A DNA stretch of 12,688 nucleotides from NCBI GenBank assembly GCA_024681565.1, contig JAILAO010000094.1:1-12688 (forward strand), read 5' to 3'. Positions 1 through 7,513 of the stretch are shown one piece after another; within the stretch, counting starts at the first letter, position 1, and every line of letters begins with the position of its first letter. Origin of the DNA: Bacteroidales bacterium (GTDB lineage: Bacteria > Bacteroidota > Bacteroidia > Bacteroidales > UBA932). The notes under the pieces are model-generated. The model did no database searches. It saw nothing but the letters and a program-made list of their open reading frames with translations, and was not told the DNA's origin. A program made the position numbers and the translations under genes.

Positions 1-200
1 GGGAAACGGGTTTGCGACAGTACTTCTTTGTCCTGCAGGCGGAAGGAGAGGATCTTGCCGCCCCGTGCGGCATCGACGGTCATCGTGACCTCACCGTTCT
101 TGAGCTCGAATTTGGAATCCGCCAGGGATTGAACCGGTTGGGCCGTCACTGAAATGCATCCCAGGGAAATGGCGGCCAGGGTCAGAAAGAGTCTATTCAT
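1..200 (-). CDS. Exported protein, N-terminal part only (sugar-mutarotase-like beta-sandwich suspected)
   Basis: The first 66 codons of a minus-strand gene that runs off the left edge of the window. It starts at ATG 200-198 and opens with a Sec signal peptide (MNRLFLTLAAISLGCISVTA) with a good signal peptidase I site, VTA|QP, after residue 20. Cys15 sits in a poor lipobox context (S-L-G-C), so a lipoprotein is less likely. The mature start reads as alternating beta-strands, with a GGKILSFRLQDKEVLSQ stretch that resembles the first strands of galactose-mutarotase-like or DUF4380-type proteins; this is inference from a short fragment. A TATTTTTG box, matching the Bacteroidetes -7 consensus, lies 21 bases before the start, but no good -33 partner was found. 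The reading frame and signal peptide are secure; the function is not. Confidence 0.75.
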   Translation of the reverse strand, partial: MNRLFLTLAAISLGCISVTAQPVQSLADSKFELKNGEVTMTVDAARGGKILSFRLQDKEVLSQTRF

Positions 201-221
201 GTCATCTTCGTTTTGTCGAAA

Positions 222-262
222 CAAAAATAACAATTCCGCCGGGTCCTGGATGGCCCCGGCGG
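222..262 (-). terminator. Rho-independent terminator after the FISUMP lipoprotein gene
   Basis: On the plus strand, CCGCCGGG (236-243) and CCCGGCGG (255-262) form a perfect 8-bp stem with an 11-base loop. Reading on the minus strand, the direction of the lipoprotein gene that stops at 294, the hairpin is followed by a T-rich run (AATTGTTATTTTTG), as expected of an intrinsic terminator. The T-run also contains TATTTTTG (222-229), a match to the Bacteroidetes -7 box, so the same bases might serve as part of a promoter for the next gene. Confidence 0.75.
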
Positions 263-293
263 TTCAAATGTTTTCAATAATCCGTCAACCTGG

Positions 294-1613
294 TCAGCGG
301 ACAAAGACCGGCCTGACAGGCAGACCGTCTCCGCAACTGCACTGGTGGGTAATGATCTCCTCTCCGGTATGCAGATGGTAGGCCATGCCTTCGTCCCCGG
401 CTGTCGAGGTCCAGTAGAGACTTTCGAGAGAATGTGCCTTTGTGCCGTTCGTGATTTCACCTACGGCAGGGAGGAAGATGGATAATCCGTTGGGACCGGT
501 GATTCTGTAGCCCGCCATGCTGTCGCTCTCGATCCATTCCCAGGTGGATTGGTCCCGCAACTCACGGAATTCCTCGCGGGTCGGCATCCGCCAGTCCTTG
601 CCGATCAGCTCCGCAGCCGTGTCCACGCCGCCGGAAATGTCCTGGTCATAGGAAGTGCGCATCCAGCTGAAGTAAGATCCTGTCAGGAGCGGGTCCGTAA
701 TGACGCTGTCTTCAATGTTGCCTGTAGCCCACTTCGTGCCGGAAGGAAGGCCCAGGTCCACATAGTTGACAGGAGTGTCAAATGCAGTCTTGAACTTGAC
801 GCCCAAGTCCCAGATGAAACCATTCTCTTCGTGATACAGGACTTTGTCTTGGAAGGATTTGGTGGCGGTTCTGATAGCGAATCCATGTTTGGGATCCACC
901 TCGATCAGGGAGAAATCGTAGTCATCCGGAACGCCGCGTTTCGAGGGATCCAGGATTCCGAAGAAGTAATAGCCTTCTCCCTCGACGGTGACGCAGGGCA
1001 TGGGATCGCCCGGGCGCATGTCGACCCGCTCGATTCTTCCTCCGGGGATGATGGTCCCGCAGGCCGTCGGGGTGACACCCGGCTCAGTCATGATATATTT
1101 CCCTTTGACGGGGTTGTCATCAGGGATCAGGAACTGTACAACTGCGCCGCAGGGTTTCATGAGGAAGGAGGCATTCACCATGCGTTTCTCCGTGTAAGGG
1201 TCGACGGAGAGGTCATACTGGATCTCTTCTGCGGAAAGATAGTAGGCGAAGCGCTGGTCGAACTTCCATCCTGCATCATAGACGGGATCCTCGGTTTTGT
1301 AGGGGAAATAGACGGCTGTCAGCTTCCTTCCGTGTCCCAATTGGATATTGCCCGGCTTCTGCTCGTAATTCCAGCCGGAACCGGTGCGGGTCATTTTCAG
1401 GAAATTCCGTGTGTCGCCTTCGAAAAAGACGTAGACGACATCCTGCTCGGACCAGCTCAGCTTAACAGCTTTGGTGCTGGTACCTGCAGGATGTCTGACA
1501 TCCACGTTGAATTGAGTGGTTGTGTCCGGGCCGGGGCCGGGGACTTCGAGGGCTACTTTGCTGCATGATAGCAGGGCCAGTGCCGCACTCGCAAAAGCAA
1601 GCTCTTTTTTCAT
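294..1613 (-). CDS. Fimbrillin-like/FISUMP-domain lipoprotein
   Basis: A 439-residue cell-surface or outer-membrane lipoprotein. The start chosen is ATG 1613: it gives a clean lipoprotein signal (MKKELAFASAALALLSC, lipobox LLSC, lipidated Cys17) and has AGGAGG 8 bases upstream. An in-frame ATG at 1649 would add 12 polar residues in front of the signal and is unlikely. Residues about 35-270 resemble Bacteroidetes fimbrillin-like (Mfa-type) proteins: a TKAVKLSWSEQDVVYVFF strand near the N-terminus and a later region rich in aromatic strands. Residues about 282-438 are a FISUMP (Fibrobacter succinogenes major paralogous) domain: YVDLGLPSGTKWATGN, then GKDWRMPTREEFREL, FLPAVG, YWTST and the final RPVF. 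Such proteins are common in Bacteroidetes and have no known enzymatic role; adhesion or glycan/surface binding is the usual guess. It is transcribed alone, away from the GH9 gene, and ends at a strong terminator. Confidence 0.88.
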   Translation of the reverse strand: MKKELAFASAALALLSCSKVALEVPGPGPDTTTQFNVDVRHPAGTSTKAVKLSWSEQDVVYVFFEGDTRNFLKMTRTGSGWNYEQKPGNIQLGHGRKLTAVYFPYKTEDPVYDAGWKFDQRFAYYLSAEEIQYDLSVDPYTEKRMVNASFLMKPCGAVVQFLIPDDNPVKGKYIMTEPGVTPTACGTIIPGGRIERVDMRPGDPMPCVTVEGEGYYFFGILDPSKRGVPDDYDFSLIEVDPKHGFAIRTATKSFQDKVLYHEENGFIWDLGVKFKTAFDTPVNYVDLGLPSGTKWATGNIEDSVITDPLLTGSYFSWMRTSYDQDISGGVDTAAELIGKDWRMPTREEFRELRDQSTWEWIESDSMAGYRITGPNGLSIFLPAVGEITNGTKAHSLESLYWTSTAGDEGMAYHLHTGEEIITHQCSCGDGLPVRPVFVR

Positions 1614-2036
1614 TTCTCGGTCCTCCTGTATTGAGGTCTCTTTGTTCATGAAACCGTTGAGATCCGGGGGGAATGGAACCTAAACGATTCGGTCGATCAA
1701 ATGAGAATTTGGTTGGATATTGGGTTAATAATTGATTCTTTAAATTTTTGAGGAAAATCAAACTATTTAATAAAATATTTTATAGCTCGTTTCTTTCATT
1801 GGCAATATAATAATTAATTTTTGATTTGAAACAAAAAAATTCCATCTTTTTTGTAAAAAAATCCATTTTATTTGAAAAAGTACAAAAAGTGATCGGTTGC
1901 CCGGCCAAAGTATTGTTTATTAATTTATTGTTTCGTAACTTGCACTTGATTTTTTAATTCTTTACAATTATCGGCTTGCGCCGTTAACCAAAGCCACCCG
2001 GTCCTTTGTAAACACTGATTATTTAACGATAAGGGT
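1614..2036. promoter_or_regulatory. AT-rich divergent intergenic region
   Basis: This spacer separates the divergent lipoprotein and GH9 genes and contains no convincing gene. From about 1720 to 1970 it is very AT-rich, with runs of A and T, in sharp contrast to its GC-rich neighbours. It must hold both promoters. For the GH9 side the best candidate is ATTG (1912-1915), 20 bases, then TAACTTG (1936-1942), a degenerate form of TTTG/TAnnTTTG; this would leave a leader of roughly 85-90 bases. No unambiguous promoter was found for the lipoprotein side, whose AGGAGG ribosome-binding site lies at 1622-1627 on the minus strand. The individual promoter call is weak; the divergent regulatory role follows from gene layout. 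Confidence 0.5.
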
Positions 2037-4625
2037 ATGAAAGGACTGTCTTTTTTTGCCGTAGCCGCGCTATCGGTTATGGGGGCTTTGGGAGCCAGAG
2101 CCCAGACAATGAAATTGAACGACCTCGGGTATTTCGAGGCGCGGGGCACGAATGTGCTGGTGTACAACAATCTTTATAACGGTGCTTTCTACGATGAGAA
2201 GTTCGCCGGTCTGGAGATTATCCAACGGGGTGAGCGCATCGCTACCGGCGGCGGTATCCGTCTGATGAACACGCCCGAACAGTGGGACATCTTCGGCGTG
2301 GTGAGTCCGCGCCGGATCGACCGCGACAAGAGCAGCGTAGAGGTGGATCTGACTTATGAAGACTACGGATTCGCACCCCGGCTCCAGGTGTTGCCCAAAG
2401 GCGACGGTGTCTTGGTGCAGGTATGGCTGGACAAACCTGTTCCGGAGGAACTGGTCGGCAAGGCCGGTATGAATCTCGAGTTCTTCCCGGCTTCTTATTT
2501 CGGTCACAATTATCTGGTGGACGGACTGGCGAGGATCCTGCCGAAGTACCCGATGCACGATACCGAGGTGCATCCCGTTTCCGAAAAGATTCCGCAGTAT
2601 TTCGGCGAATCCACGTTCGATGACCGGGGCCGGGGCGATTTCCTCGTCGCGCGGCCGATGTCGACCGGTCACCGGATCGTGATGGCCCCGGAAGATGACG
2701 CCTTGCGTGTCGGCGTGACCTCCGACCTGGAGATCAGCATCTTCGACGGGCGTCACCTCGCGCAGAACGGCACTTTCGTGCTCCGTTCGCTGCTGCCCGG
2801 CGGCAAGACCGGCAAGGTCCTGGAATGGTTCCTCGAACCGAGTATCTCCCGGGATTGGATCCGTCCGGCGAACATCGGTTTTTCCCAGGTCGGCTATACG
2901 CCTGCCCAAAAGAAGGTGGCCGTGGCCGAACTGGACAGAAATGATACGCCTGCCGCTACGGCAAAGCTGCTCCGCGTGGGTCCTGATGGTTCCAAGACTG
3001 TGGCCAGGGAGGTCCCGGCCCAGGTCTGGGGCGAATTCCACCACCGCTACAACTACGTCCGCCTGGACTTCTCCGATGTCCGTGAACCGGGATTGTACTG
3101 CATTGAATATCAGGGCGTCGTGACGAATGCGTTCCCGATCGACAAAAACGTCTACAGCGATAAGTGGCATCCTTCGATGGACGTTTCGCTCGTTGTCAAC
3201 ATGGACCATATGGAGGTCAACGAGGCTTACCGGATCTGGCACGGCCGCGCCAATATGGATGATGCCCTCCAGGCTCCCGCCAACGTTCGCCTGCACGACG
3301 GTTATTATCAGGGGGACCAGACCAACACCAGGTACAAGCCGCTCGAACATATTCCCGGACTTGCGGTCGGCGGCTGGTACGATGCCGGTGATTTCGACAT
3401 CCAGGCGAATTCTGTCCTCAATACGACCGAGGACCTCGGCTATATCTGGCGCCAGTTCCGGCCGGAGCGGGATCAGACCCTCATTGACGAGAAGACGCAA
3501 TATGCCGATATCCATGTCCCCGACGGGATTCCCGACAATGTGCAGCTGATCATGCACGGCACGCTCAATATCAACGCCCAGATCGAGAATATCGGTTTCG
3601 TGGCCCAGGTCATCGGCCAGCCGGACATGCATCATTATCACCATCTCGGCGATGCCATGACCCTGACGGACGGACTTGTGTATGATCCGTCCCTGGCCCG
3701 TTACGAGGTACGGGGCAACCGCTCCGGCACACCGGATGACCGCTATGTGTTCACGAGCCGCTTCAGCCCCGCCGGCACCATGCAGGACATCGTCTCCCTG
3801 GCCGTCGCCTATCCGGCCCTCAAGGAGTATTTCCCCGAAGAGGCGGAGCGTTCCTTGCGGAATGCCAAGATGCTGTGGGACAAGTACTACGAGGCTGCCG
3901 ATCCGGCGAAGAACCCGGCCATGGGCCGCTGGATGATGGGCGGTGCCGATCCCCGGATCAATGCGGCCGTCGAGCTCTGGCTTGCTACAGGGGACCGGAA
4001 ATACAAGGACTTTTTCCTGCCGCTCGTCGAGAAGCAGCTCGAAGCCAGGCCGGCGGCCGCTCCTGCGGACAATTTCGGTTTCGGCGACCGTTTCCCCGCC
4101 ATGAACCTGACGGCGGCCCTCAAGATCTATCCCTATATGGACAAGAAGTTCCAGAATAAGGTCAAAGCCGCCGTTCCTGCCTATGTGGAAAGCATAACGA
4201 AGGCCGGTCGGGACAACCCTTACGGCGTTGCGATCACGGGCGCCAGCTGGGCGGGCAACGCGCAGGTGATTGCCAGTGCCTACAATTGCTACCGGATCTG
4301 GAAGCTGTTCCCGGACATGATCGATCCCGAATATGTATTTGCCGGACTGAATTATCTGTTCGGCTGCCATCCTTACAGCAACGTCTCGTTCGTCACGGCC
4401 GTCGGTGTCAATACCAAGAAAGTGGCATACAGCAACAACCGGGCGGATTATTCCGTGATTCCCGGCGGTATTGTCCCCGGCCTGCTGGTCAAGGAGGATT
4501 TCTACGAAAACAAGGACGATTATCCTTTCCACTGGGGAGAGAACGAGTGCTGTATCAATACGGCACCGCAGTATGTCCAGCTCTGTCTCGCCTGCGACGA
4601 GATCGCCCGCTATCTGAATAAGTAG
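2037..4625 (+). CDS. Secreted glycoside hydrolase family 9 (endoglucanase-type) with N-terminal extension
   Basis: An 862-residue secreted enzyme likely to cleave beta-glucans (cellulose, xyloglucan or mixed-linkage glucan). Signal peptide 1-22 ends in ARA|QT. Residues 23 to about 275 are a beta-rich region I cannot assign. An Ig-like domain typical of GH9 (CelD_N type) begins at about 278, with NIGFSQVGY at 279-287. The alpha-barrel catalytic domain covers about 385-860. GGWYDAGDFD holds the DAGD motif, Asp449 and Asp452, the usual catalytic base pair. Glu837, in D828-x4-W833-x3-E837, fits the spacing of the GH9 catalytic acid. The His of the other GH9 signature (SxVTxxGxN...HxR) is missing: SFVTAVGVN is present, but is followed by KKVAYSNNR. 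Length exceeds simple GH9 enzymes because of the N-terminal module. No SusC/D or other glycosidase is adjacent. The family call is strong; the substrate is unknown. Confidence 0.9.
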   Translation: MKGLSFFAVAALSVMGALGARAQTMKLNDLGYFEARGTNVLVYNNLYNGAFYDEKFAGLEIIQRGERIATGGGIRLMNTPEQWDIFGVVSPRRIDRDKSSVEVDLTYEDYGFAPRLQVLPKGDGVLVQVWLDKPVPEELVGKAGMNLEFFPASYFGHNYLVDGLARILPKYPMHDTEVHPVSEKIPQYFGESTFDDRGRGDFLVARPMSTGHRIVMAPEDDALRVGVTSDLEISIFDGRHLAQNGTFVLRSLLPGGKTGKVLEWFLEPSISRDWIRPANIGFSQVGYTPAQKKVAVAELDRNDTPAATAKLLRVGPDGSKTVAREVPAQVWGEFHHRYNYVRLDFSDVREPGLYCIEYQGVVTNAFPIDKNVYSDKWHPSMDVSLVVNMDHMEVNEAYRIWHGRANMDDALQAPANVRLHDGYYQGDQTNTRYKPLEHIPGLAVGGWYDAGDFDIQANSVLNTTEDLGYIWRQFRPERDQTLIDEKTQYADIHVPDGIPDNVQLIMHGTLNINAQIENIGFVAQVIGQPDMHHYHHLGDAMTLTDGLVYDPSLARYEVRGNRSGTPDDRYVFTSRFSPAGTMQDIVSLAVAYPALKEYFPEEAERSLRNAKMLWDKYYEAADPAKNPAMGRWMMGGADPRINAAVELWLATGDRKYKDFFLPLVEKQLEARPAAAPADNFGFGDRFPAMNLTAALKIYPYMDKKFQNKVKAAVPAYVESITKAGRDNPYGVAITGASWAGNAQVIASAYNCYRIWKLFPDMIDPEYVFAGLNYLFGCHPYSNVSFVTAVGVNTKKVAYSNNRADYSVIPGGIVPGLLVKEDFYENKDDYPFHWGENECCINTAPQYVQLCLACDEIARYLNK

Positions 4626-4650
4626 CATCGACTGCGTCAACGCACATTTT

Positions 4651-4695
4651 ATCAAAGCCATGCCGGGAATTGTTGATTCGAAGCATGGCTTTGAT
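4651..4695. repeat. Perfect 13-bp inverted repeat between GH9 gene and sstT
   Basis: ATCAAAGCCATGC (4651-4663) and GCATGGCTTTGAT (4683-4695) are exact reverse complements, separated by 19 bases. As RNA this would be a strong hairpin 25 bases after the GH9 stop and could act as its terminator, but no T-run follows it. As DNA, the right arm abuts the sstT -7 box at 4696, and the spacer contains the -33 element, so it could equally be an operator. Which role applies cannot be decided from the sequence. Confidence 0.7.
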
Positions 4696-4703
4696 TATCT
4701 TTG
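4672..4703 (+). promoter_or_regulatory. sstT promoter (Bacteroidetes -33/-7 type)
   Basis: GTTG at 4672-4675, a 20-base spacer, then TATCTTTG at 4696-4703, an exact fit to TAnnTTTG. The expected transcription start is only a few bases beyond the -7 box, at about 4707-4710, and the ATG is at 4710. The mRNA would therefore be leaderless or nearly so. The same -7 octamer occurs at two other promoters in the window. Confidence 0.75.
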
Positions 4704-4709
4704 CAGGGT

Positions 4710-5927
4710 ATGAACATCTGGAAAAAGTGGACGGAAAGCAGTTTGGTGCTGCGGATCCTGGCCGGTGTCGTGATCGGTGCGGCCCTCGGGCTTCTGGCTC
4801 CTTCCTGGACCGGCATCGGCATCCTGGGGACGGTCTTCGTAGGTGCGCTCAAGGCCATTGCACCGGTACTCGTCGCGGTTCTGGTGATGGCTTCCATCGC
4901 CAAGGCCGGGAAGGGACTGGGGCCCCGGTTCACCATGGTCATCGCCCTTTATCTCTCGACGACGCTCCTGGCTGCCGTCATCGCCGTAGCCGGCAGTTTC
5001 CTTTTCCCGGTGACGCTGCCGCTGAAGGAAGCGGCAAGTTCGGATGCGCCCGGTTCGCTCTCGGACGTGTTTTCCAACCTGCTGACCAATATGGTGCTCA
5101 ATCCGGTGGCAGCGGTCTCCTCGGCGAATTACATCGGTATCCTGTTCTGGGCCATCATCGCCGGTCTTGCCCTCAAGGCCAAAGCCTCTCCGGCGACCAT
5201 CGCCGTCGTCAGCGATTTCGCGGATGTCATCTCGCTTGTCGTCACCTGGGTGATCCAGTTCGCTCCTTTCGGGATCCTGGGCCTGGTGTTTTCGTCCGTT
5301 TCCGAAGGGGGACTGGACATTTTCTCGACATACGGAAAACTGCTGGCCCTGTTGGTGGGATGCATGTGTTTCACCTTCTTCGTCGTAGATCCCCTCATCC
5401 ATTTCCTGCTCCTGCGGAGAAATCCATACCCGCTGTTGTTCACCTGCCTGAAAGAGAGTGGCGTGAATGCCTTCTTCACGCGCTCTTCGGCCGCCAACAT
5501 CCCGGTCAACATGAACCTTTGCAAAAAATTGGGACTGGATGAGCAATTCTATTCCGTAAGCATTCCGCTGGGCGCTACCATCAACATGGACGGTGCTGCG
5601 GTTACCATCACGGTCCTTTCGCTGGCCGTTGCACATACGATGGGAATCCAGGTCGGTTTCGGTTCTGCCCTCCTGCTCAGCGTGATCGCCACGCTGGGCG
5701 CCTGCGGTGCATCGGGGGTGGCCGGCGGGTCGCTGCTCCTGGTCCCCATGGCCTGCTCCTTTTTCGGAATCTCCCAGGACATCGCCATGCAGGCGGTGGC
5801 CGTCGGCTTTATCATCGGCGTGGTCCAGGACTCTGTCGAGACCGCGCTCAATTCCAGCGGCGATGCTTTCTTTACGGCTACCGCCGAGCTTTTCGACCGG
5901 AAAAGGCGTCCTACTGGATCGGAATGA
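4710..5927 (+). CDS. sstT: Serine/threonine:Na+ symporter SstT
   Basis: A 405-residue inner-membrane transporter of the DAACS (dicarboxylate/amino acid:cation symporter) family, matching SstT, which takes up L-serine and L-threonine with Na+. The length is close to that of the E. coli protein (about 414). Diagnostic stretches are NAFFTRSSAANIPVNMNLC, the serine-rich re-entrant hairpin; SIPLGATINMDGAAVTITV, the NMDG cation-binding segment; GVAGGSLLLVPMAC; and VQDSVETALNSSGDAFFTA near the C-terminus. Many hydrophobic segments run throughout. ATG 4710 is chosen. An in-frame TTG at 4701 lies inside the -7 promoter box and cannot be the start. The gene has its own promoter and ends convergently with the CPBP protease gene, overlapping its 3' end by 17 bases. 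Confidence 0.92.
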   Translation: MNIWKKWTESSLVLRILAGVVIGAALGLLAPSWTGIGILGTVFVGALKAIAPVLVAVLVMASIAKAGKGLGPRFTMVIALYLSTTLLAAVIAVAGSFLFPVTLPLKEAASSDAPGSLSDVFSNLLTNMVLNPVAAVSSANYIGILFWAIIAGLALKAKASPATIAVVSDFADVISLVVTWVIQFAPFGILGLVFSSVSEGGLDIFSTYGKLLALLVGCMCFTFFVVDPLIHFLLLRRNPYPLLFTCLKESGVNAFFTRSSAANIPVNMNLCKKLGLDEQFYSVSIPLGATINMDGAAVTITVLSLAVAHTMGIQVGFGSALLLSVIATLGACGASGVAGGSLLLVPMACSFFGISQDIAMQAVAVGFIIGVVQDSVETALNSSGDAFFTATAELFDRKRRPTGSE

Positions 5928-6549
5928 TTACGAATACCAGCGCGTCCCAGAGGGCATGGCTGATGATCAACGCCGGCAGGGTCCGGGCGTTCATGCGATA
6001 GATGAATCCCCAAACGGCTCCTGCGACCAGGGCTGCCATGATCAGCATGAAATTGAATGACCAGATGTGTACCAGGGCATACACGAGCGTCGTCCCGATG
6101 AACGCCAGATTCTTGTTGCCTGTAGCCCGCTCGGCCGTGCGCTGGACAAAACCGCGCCAGAACAGTTCCTCTGCCGGACCGATCAGAAAGAGCAGGAGCA
6201 AGGCGATCCCCCAGGGAGGAAGTCCGGCCTTCATATCATAGACGGCATCCACTCCGGCCCGGGCAAACGAGAACATCCAGGATGAAATCTTGTCTCCCAG
6301 CCAGAATATCCCCCAAAGCAGCAGGGCCAGGATGATTCCTCCGGCAAGCTGCCGTCCCGGTTTCTCGATGACGGCCAGTTCTTCCCGGTCCGGTGTCAGC
6401 ACCAGGGTCAGGGTCGTGAGGACCACGGCCGAGATGGACATCATCAGCCAGAAGTTCACCAGTCCGCCCGTCCACGGGCTGAACATGAAGAACCAGAGAA
6501 GAGCGGCCACGGCCAGGGCCGGCAGCAATCTTTGCAGGTCCTTTCCCAT
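5911..6549 (-). CDS. CPBP family intramembrane metalloprotease
   Basis: A 212-residue multi-pass membrane protein of the CPBP (CAAX protease/Abi, Rce1-like) family. The metal-binding and catalytic motifs are intact: GPAEELFWRGF gives the EExxxR motif (Glu127, Glu128, Arg132), YALVHIWSFN gives the second motif His161, and ISHALWDALVF gives His198 with Asp202. The N-terminus has about four hydrophobic segments before the core. ATG 6549 is preferred; it overlaps the TGA of the upstream prenyltransferase gene as TGATG, which implies translational coupling. A GTG one codon upstream is also possible. Family members cleave prenylated proteins, process bacteriocins and peptides, or give bacteriocin self-immunity; the substrate here is unknown. 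The tail overlaps the convergent sstT gene by 17 bases. Confidence 0.9.
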   Translation of the reverse strand: MGKDLQRLLPALAVAALLWFFMFSPWTGGLVNFWLMMSISAVVLTTLTLVLTPDREELAVIEKPGRQLAGGIILALLLWGIFWLGDKISSWMFSFARAGVDAVYDMKAGLPPWGIALLLLFLIGPAEELFWRGFVQRTAERATGNKNLAFIGTTLVYALVHIWSFNFMLIMAALVAGAVWGFIYRMNARTLPALIISHALWDALVFVIIPIQ

Positions 6550-7451
6550 CACAGGAGACCTCCGACGAACATGCCGATGGAGAACAGGCCGGAGAAGACC
6601 AGCTGGAGTTTGGCGGTCTCCTGGTCGAGCCCCGGCAGGGCCTGGAGCCCCTCGTTGTAATAGCGTCTGGCATGCCGGATGTTCTTGAGGGCCGGAACGA
6701 AGGCAAGCAGACAGAGCAGGGACATGGGATGCAGGAGACCCAGGATGACATACAGTATGACGCAGAGGAAGGGAATGAAGAGATACACCTGATACAGGCC
6801 GACAGCGGTTTTCTCTCCCAGGATCATGGCGAAGGTCCGGATGCCGGCTTCTTTGTCCGTATAGATGTCGATGGTGTTGTTCGCGTGCAGGACGGATACC
6901 GTGATGATGCCGATGGGCAGGGACAGGATGAGCGCCTGGGTCTGCGGCGTACCGCAGAAGACGCAGGTCGTGCCGAGGACGATCAGGATTCCGAAAATGA
7001 CAAAAATGTCAAGATCTCCGAGTGCGTTGTATTTCAGGACGGAATACAGGGCGGTGAGGACCACTCCGGCCAGCCCGATCCACAGTACCGGGAGGCCGCA
7101 CAGGAGGCTCAGTGCAATGCCGATGGCTGCTCCGATACAGAACAGGATGATGCTGAAGCGCAGGTATTCTTCCGGTTCGAACCGGTGCTTTACCAGATTG
7201 TCCACCGCATAGGCCCTTTCACTGTCGACGCCTTTCCGGTAGTCGGCCCAGTCGCTGAGAAGGTTCCCGGCGCTGTGGAGGATGACGGCTCCTGCCAGTG
7301 TCAGCAGCAACAGCAGGATGGGCCGGATCCCTCCGGGGAGAAGTCCCTGGCTGAAAAGATAGGCGGCCGTAGCCAATACGGGCATCGTCGAGACGGGGAA
7401 AGACCAGTAGCGGGTTGCCCCGAGCCATTCTTTAGCGGTGTGTTTTGCCAT
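6549..7451 (-). CDS. UbiA-family prenyltransferase, MenA-like
   Basis: A 300-residue integral-membrane prenyltransferase that attaches a polyprenyl chain to an aromatic acceptor. Both Asp-rich, Mg-diphosphate-binding motifs are present: N63-LLSD67-WAD70 in NLLSDWADYRKGVD, and N191/N192 with D195 and D199 in NNTIDIYTDKEAG. The second motif, followed by RTFAMILG, is the form seen in 1,4-dihydroxy-2-naphthoate prenyltransferase (MenA, menaquinone synthesis), so that is the best guess. No other men genes are nearby, and a different aromatic acceptor cannot be excluded. The start ATG at 7451-7449 lies in the left arm of an inverted repeat. The stop overlaps the CPBP start by one base, so the two genes form a coupled pair. 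About eight to nine hydrophobic segments are visible. Confidence 0.85.
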   Translation of the reverse strand: MAKHTAKEWLGATRYWSFPVSTMPVLATAAYLFSQGLLPGGIRPILLLLLTLAGAVILHSAGNLLSDWADYRKGVDSERAYAVDNLVKHRFEPEEYLRFSIILFCIGAAIGIALSLLCGLPVLWIGLAGVVLTALYSVLKYNALGDLDIFVIFGILIVLGTTCVFCGTPQTQALILSLPIGIITVSVLHANNTIDIYTDKEAGIRTFAMILGEKTAVGLYQVYLFIPFLCVILYVILGLLHPMSLLCLLAFVPALKNIRHARRYYNEGLQALPGLDQETAKLQLVFSGLFSIGMFVGGLL

Positions 7452-7486
7452 ATTTGCGAATTGTTTCCTGCAAATTTCGCAAATAT
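7450..7486. repeat. Perfect 11-bp inverted repeat over the prenyltransferase start
   Basis: ATATTTGCGAA (7450-7460) and TTCGCAAATAT (7476-7486) are exact reverse complements with a 15-base spacer. The left arm includes the first two bases of the prenyltransferase start codon (7451-7450 on the minus strand). It could be an operator, or an mRNA hairpin that hides the start and ribosome-binding site. A GCAGGAAAC stretch on the minus strand lies in the spacer. Confidence 0.6.
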
Positions 7487-7512
7487 CGGCCGGATTTCAT
7501 AATTTCCGGCCG
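7487..7512 (-). terminator. Hairpin just after the M56 protease gene, possible terminator
   Basis: CGGCCGGA (7487-7494) and TCCGGCCG (7505-7512) form a perfect GC-rich 8-bp stem with a 10-base loop, one base downstream of the M56 stop codon on the minus strand. The sequence after the stem is ATATTTGCGAAATTTG, only moderately T-rich, so termination may be partial. Confidence 0.55.
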
Positions 7513-7513
7513 C

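Noticed and set aside
549..1568. A 339-codon plus-strand frame opposite the FISUMP lipoprotein
   Set aside because: It is a shadow of the lipoprotein gene, which has a signal peptide, a lipobox and recognisable domains; the antisense product has none.
4633..4650. A small hairpin TGCG-TCAA-CGCA followed by CATTTT after the GH9 stop
   Set aside because: The stem is only 4 pairs (5 with a 2-base loop) and the T-run is short; the 13-bp repeat just downstream is a better structure. I do not call it a terminator.
2070..4661. An 863-codon open frame antisense to the GH9 gene
   Set aside because: It lies opposite a well-supported enzyme with catalytic motifs. Its predicted protein has low-complexity, His/Arg/Asp/Gly-rich composition, no domain and no start signals. 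GC-rich codon use keeps the antisense frame open.
4701..4709. TTG at 4701 as the start of sstT
   Set aside because: The codon lies in the -7 promoter element TATCTTTG, upstream of the expected transcription start; ATG 4710 is in frame and gives a normal SstT N-terminus.
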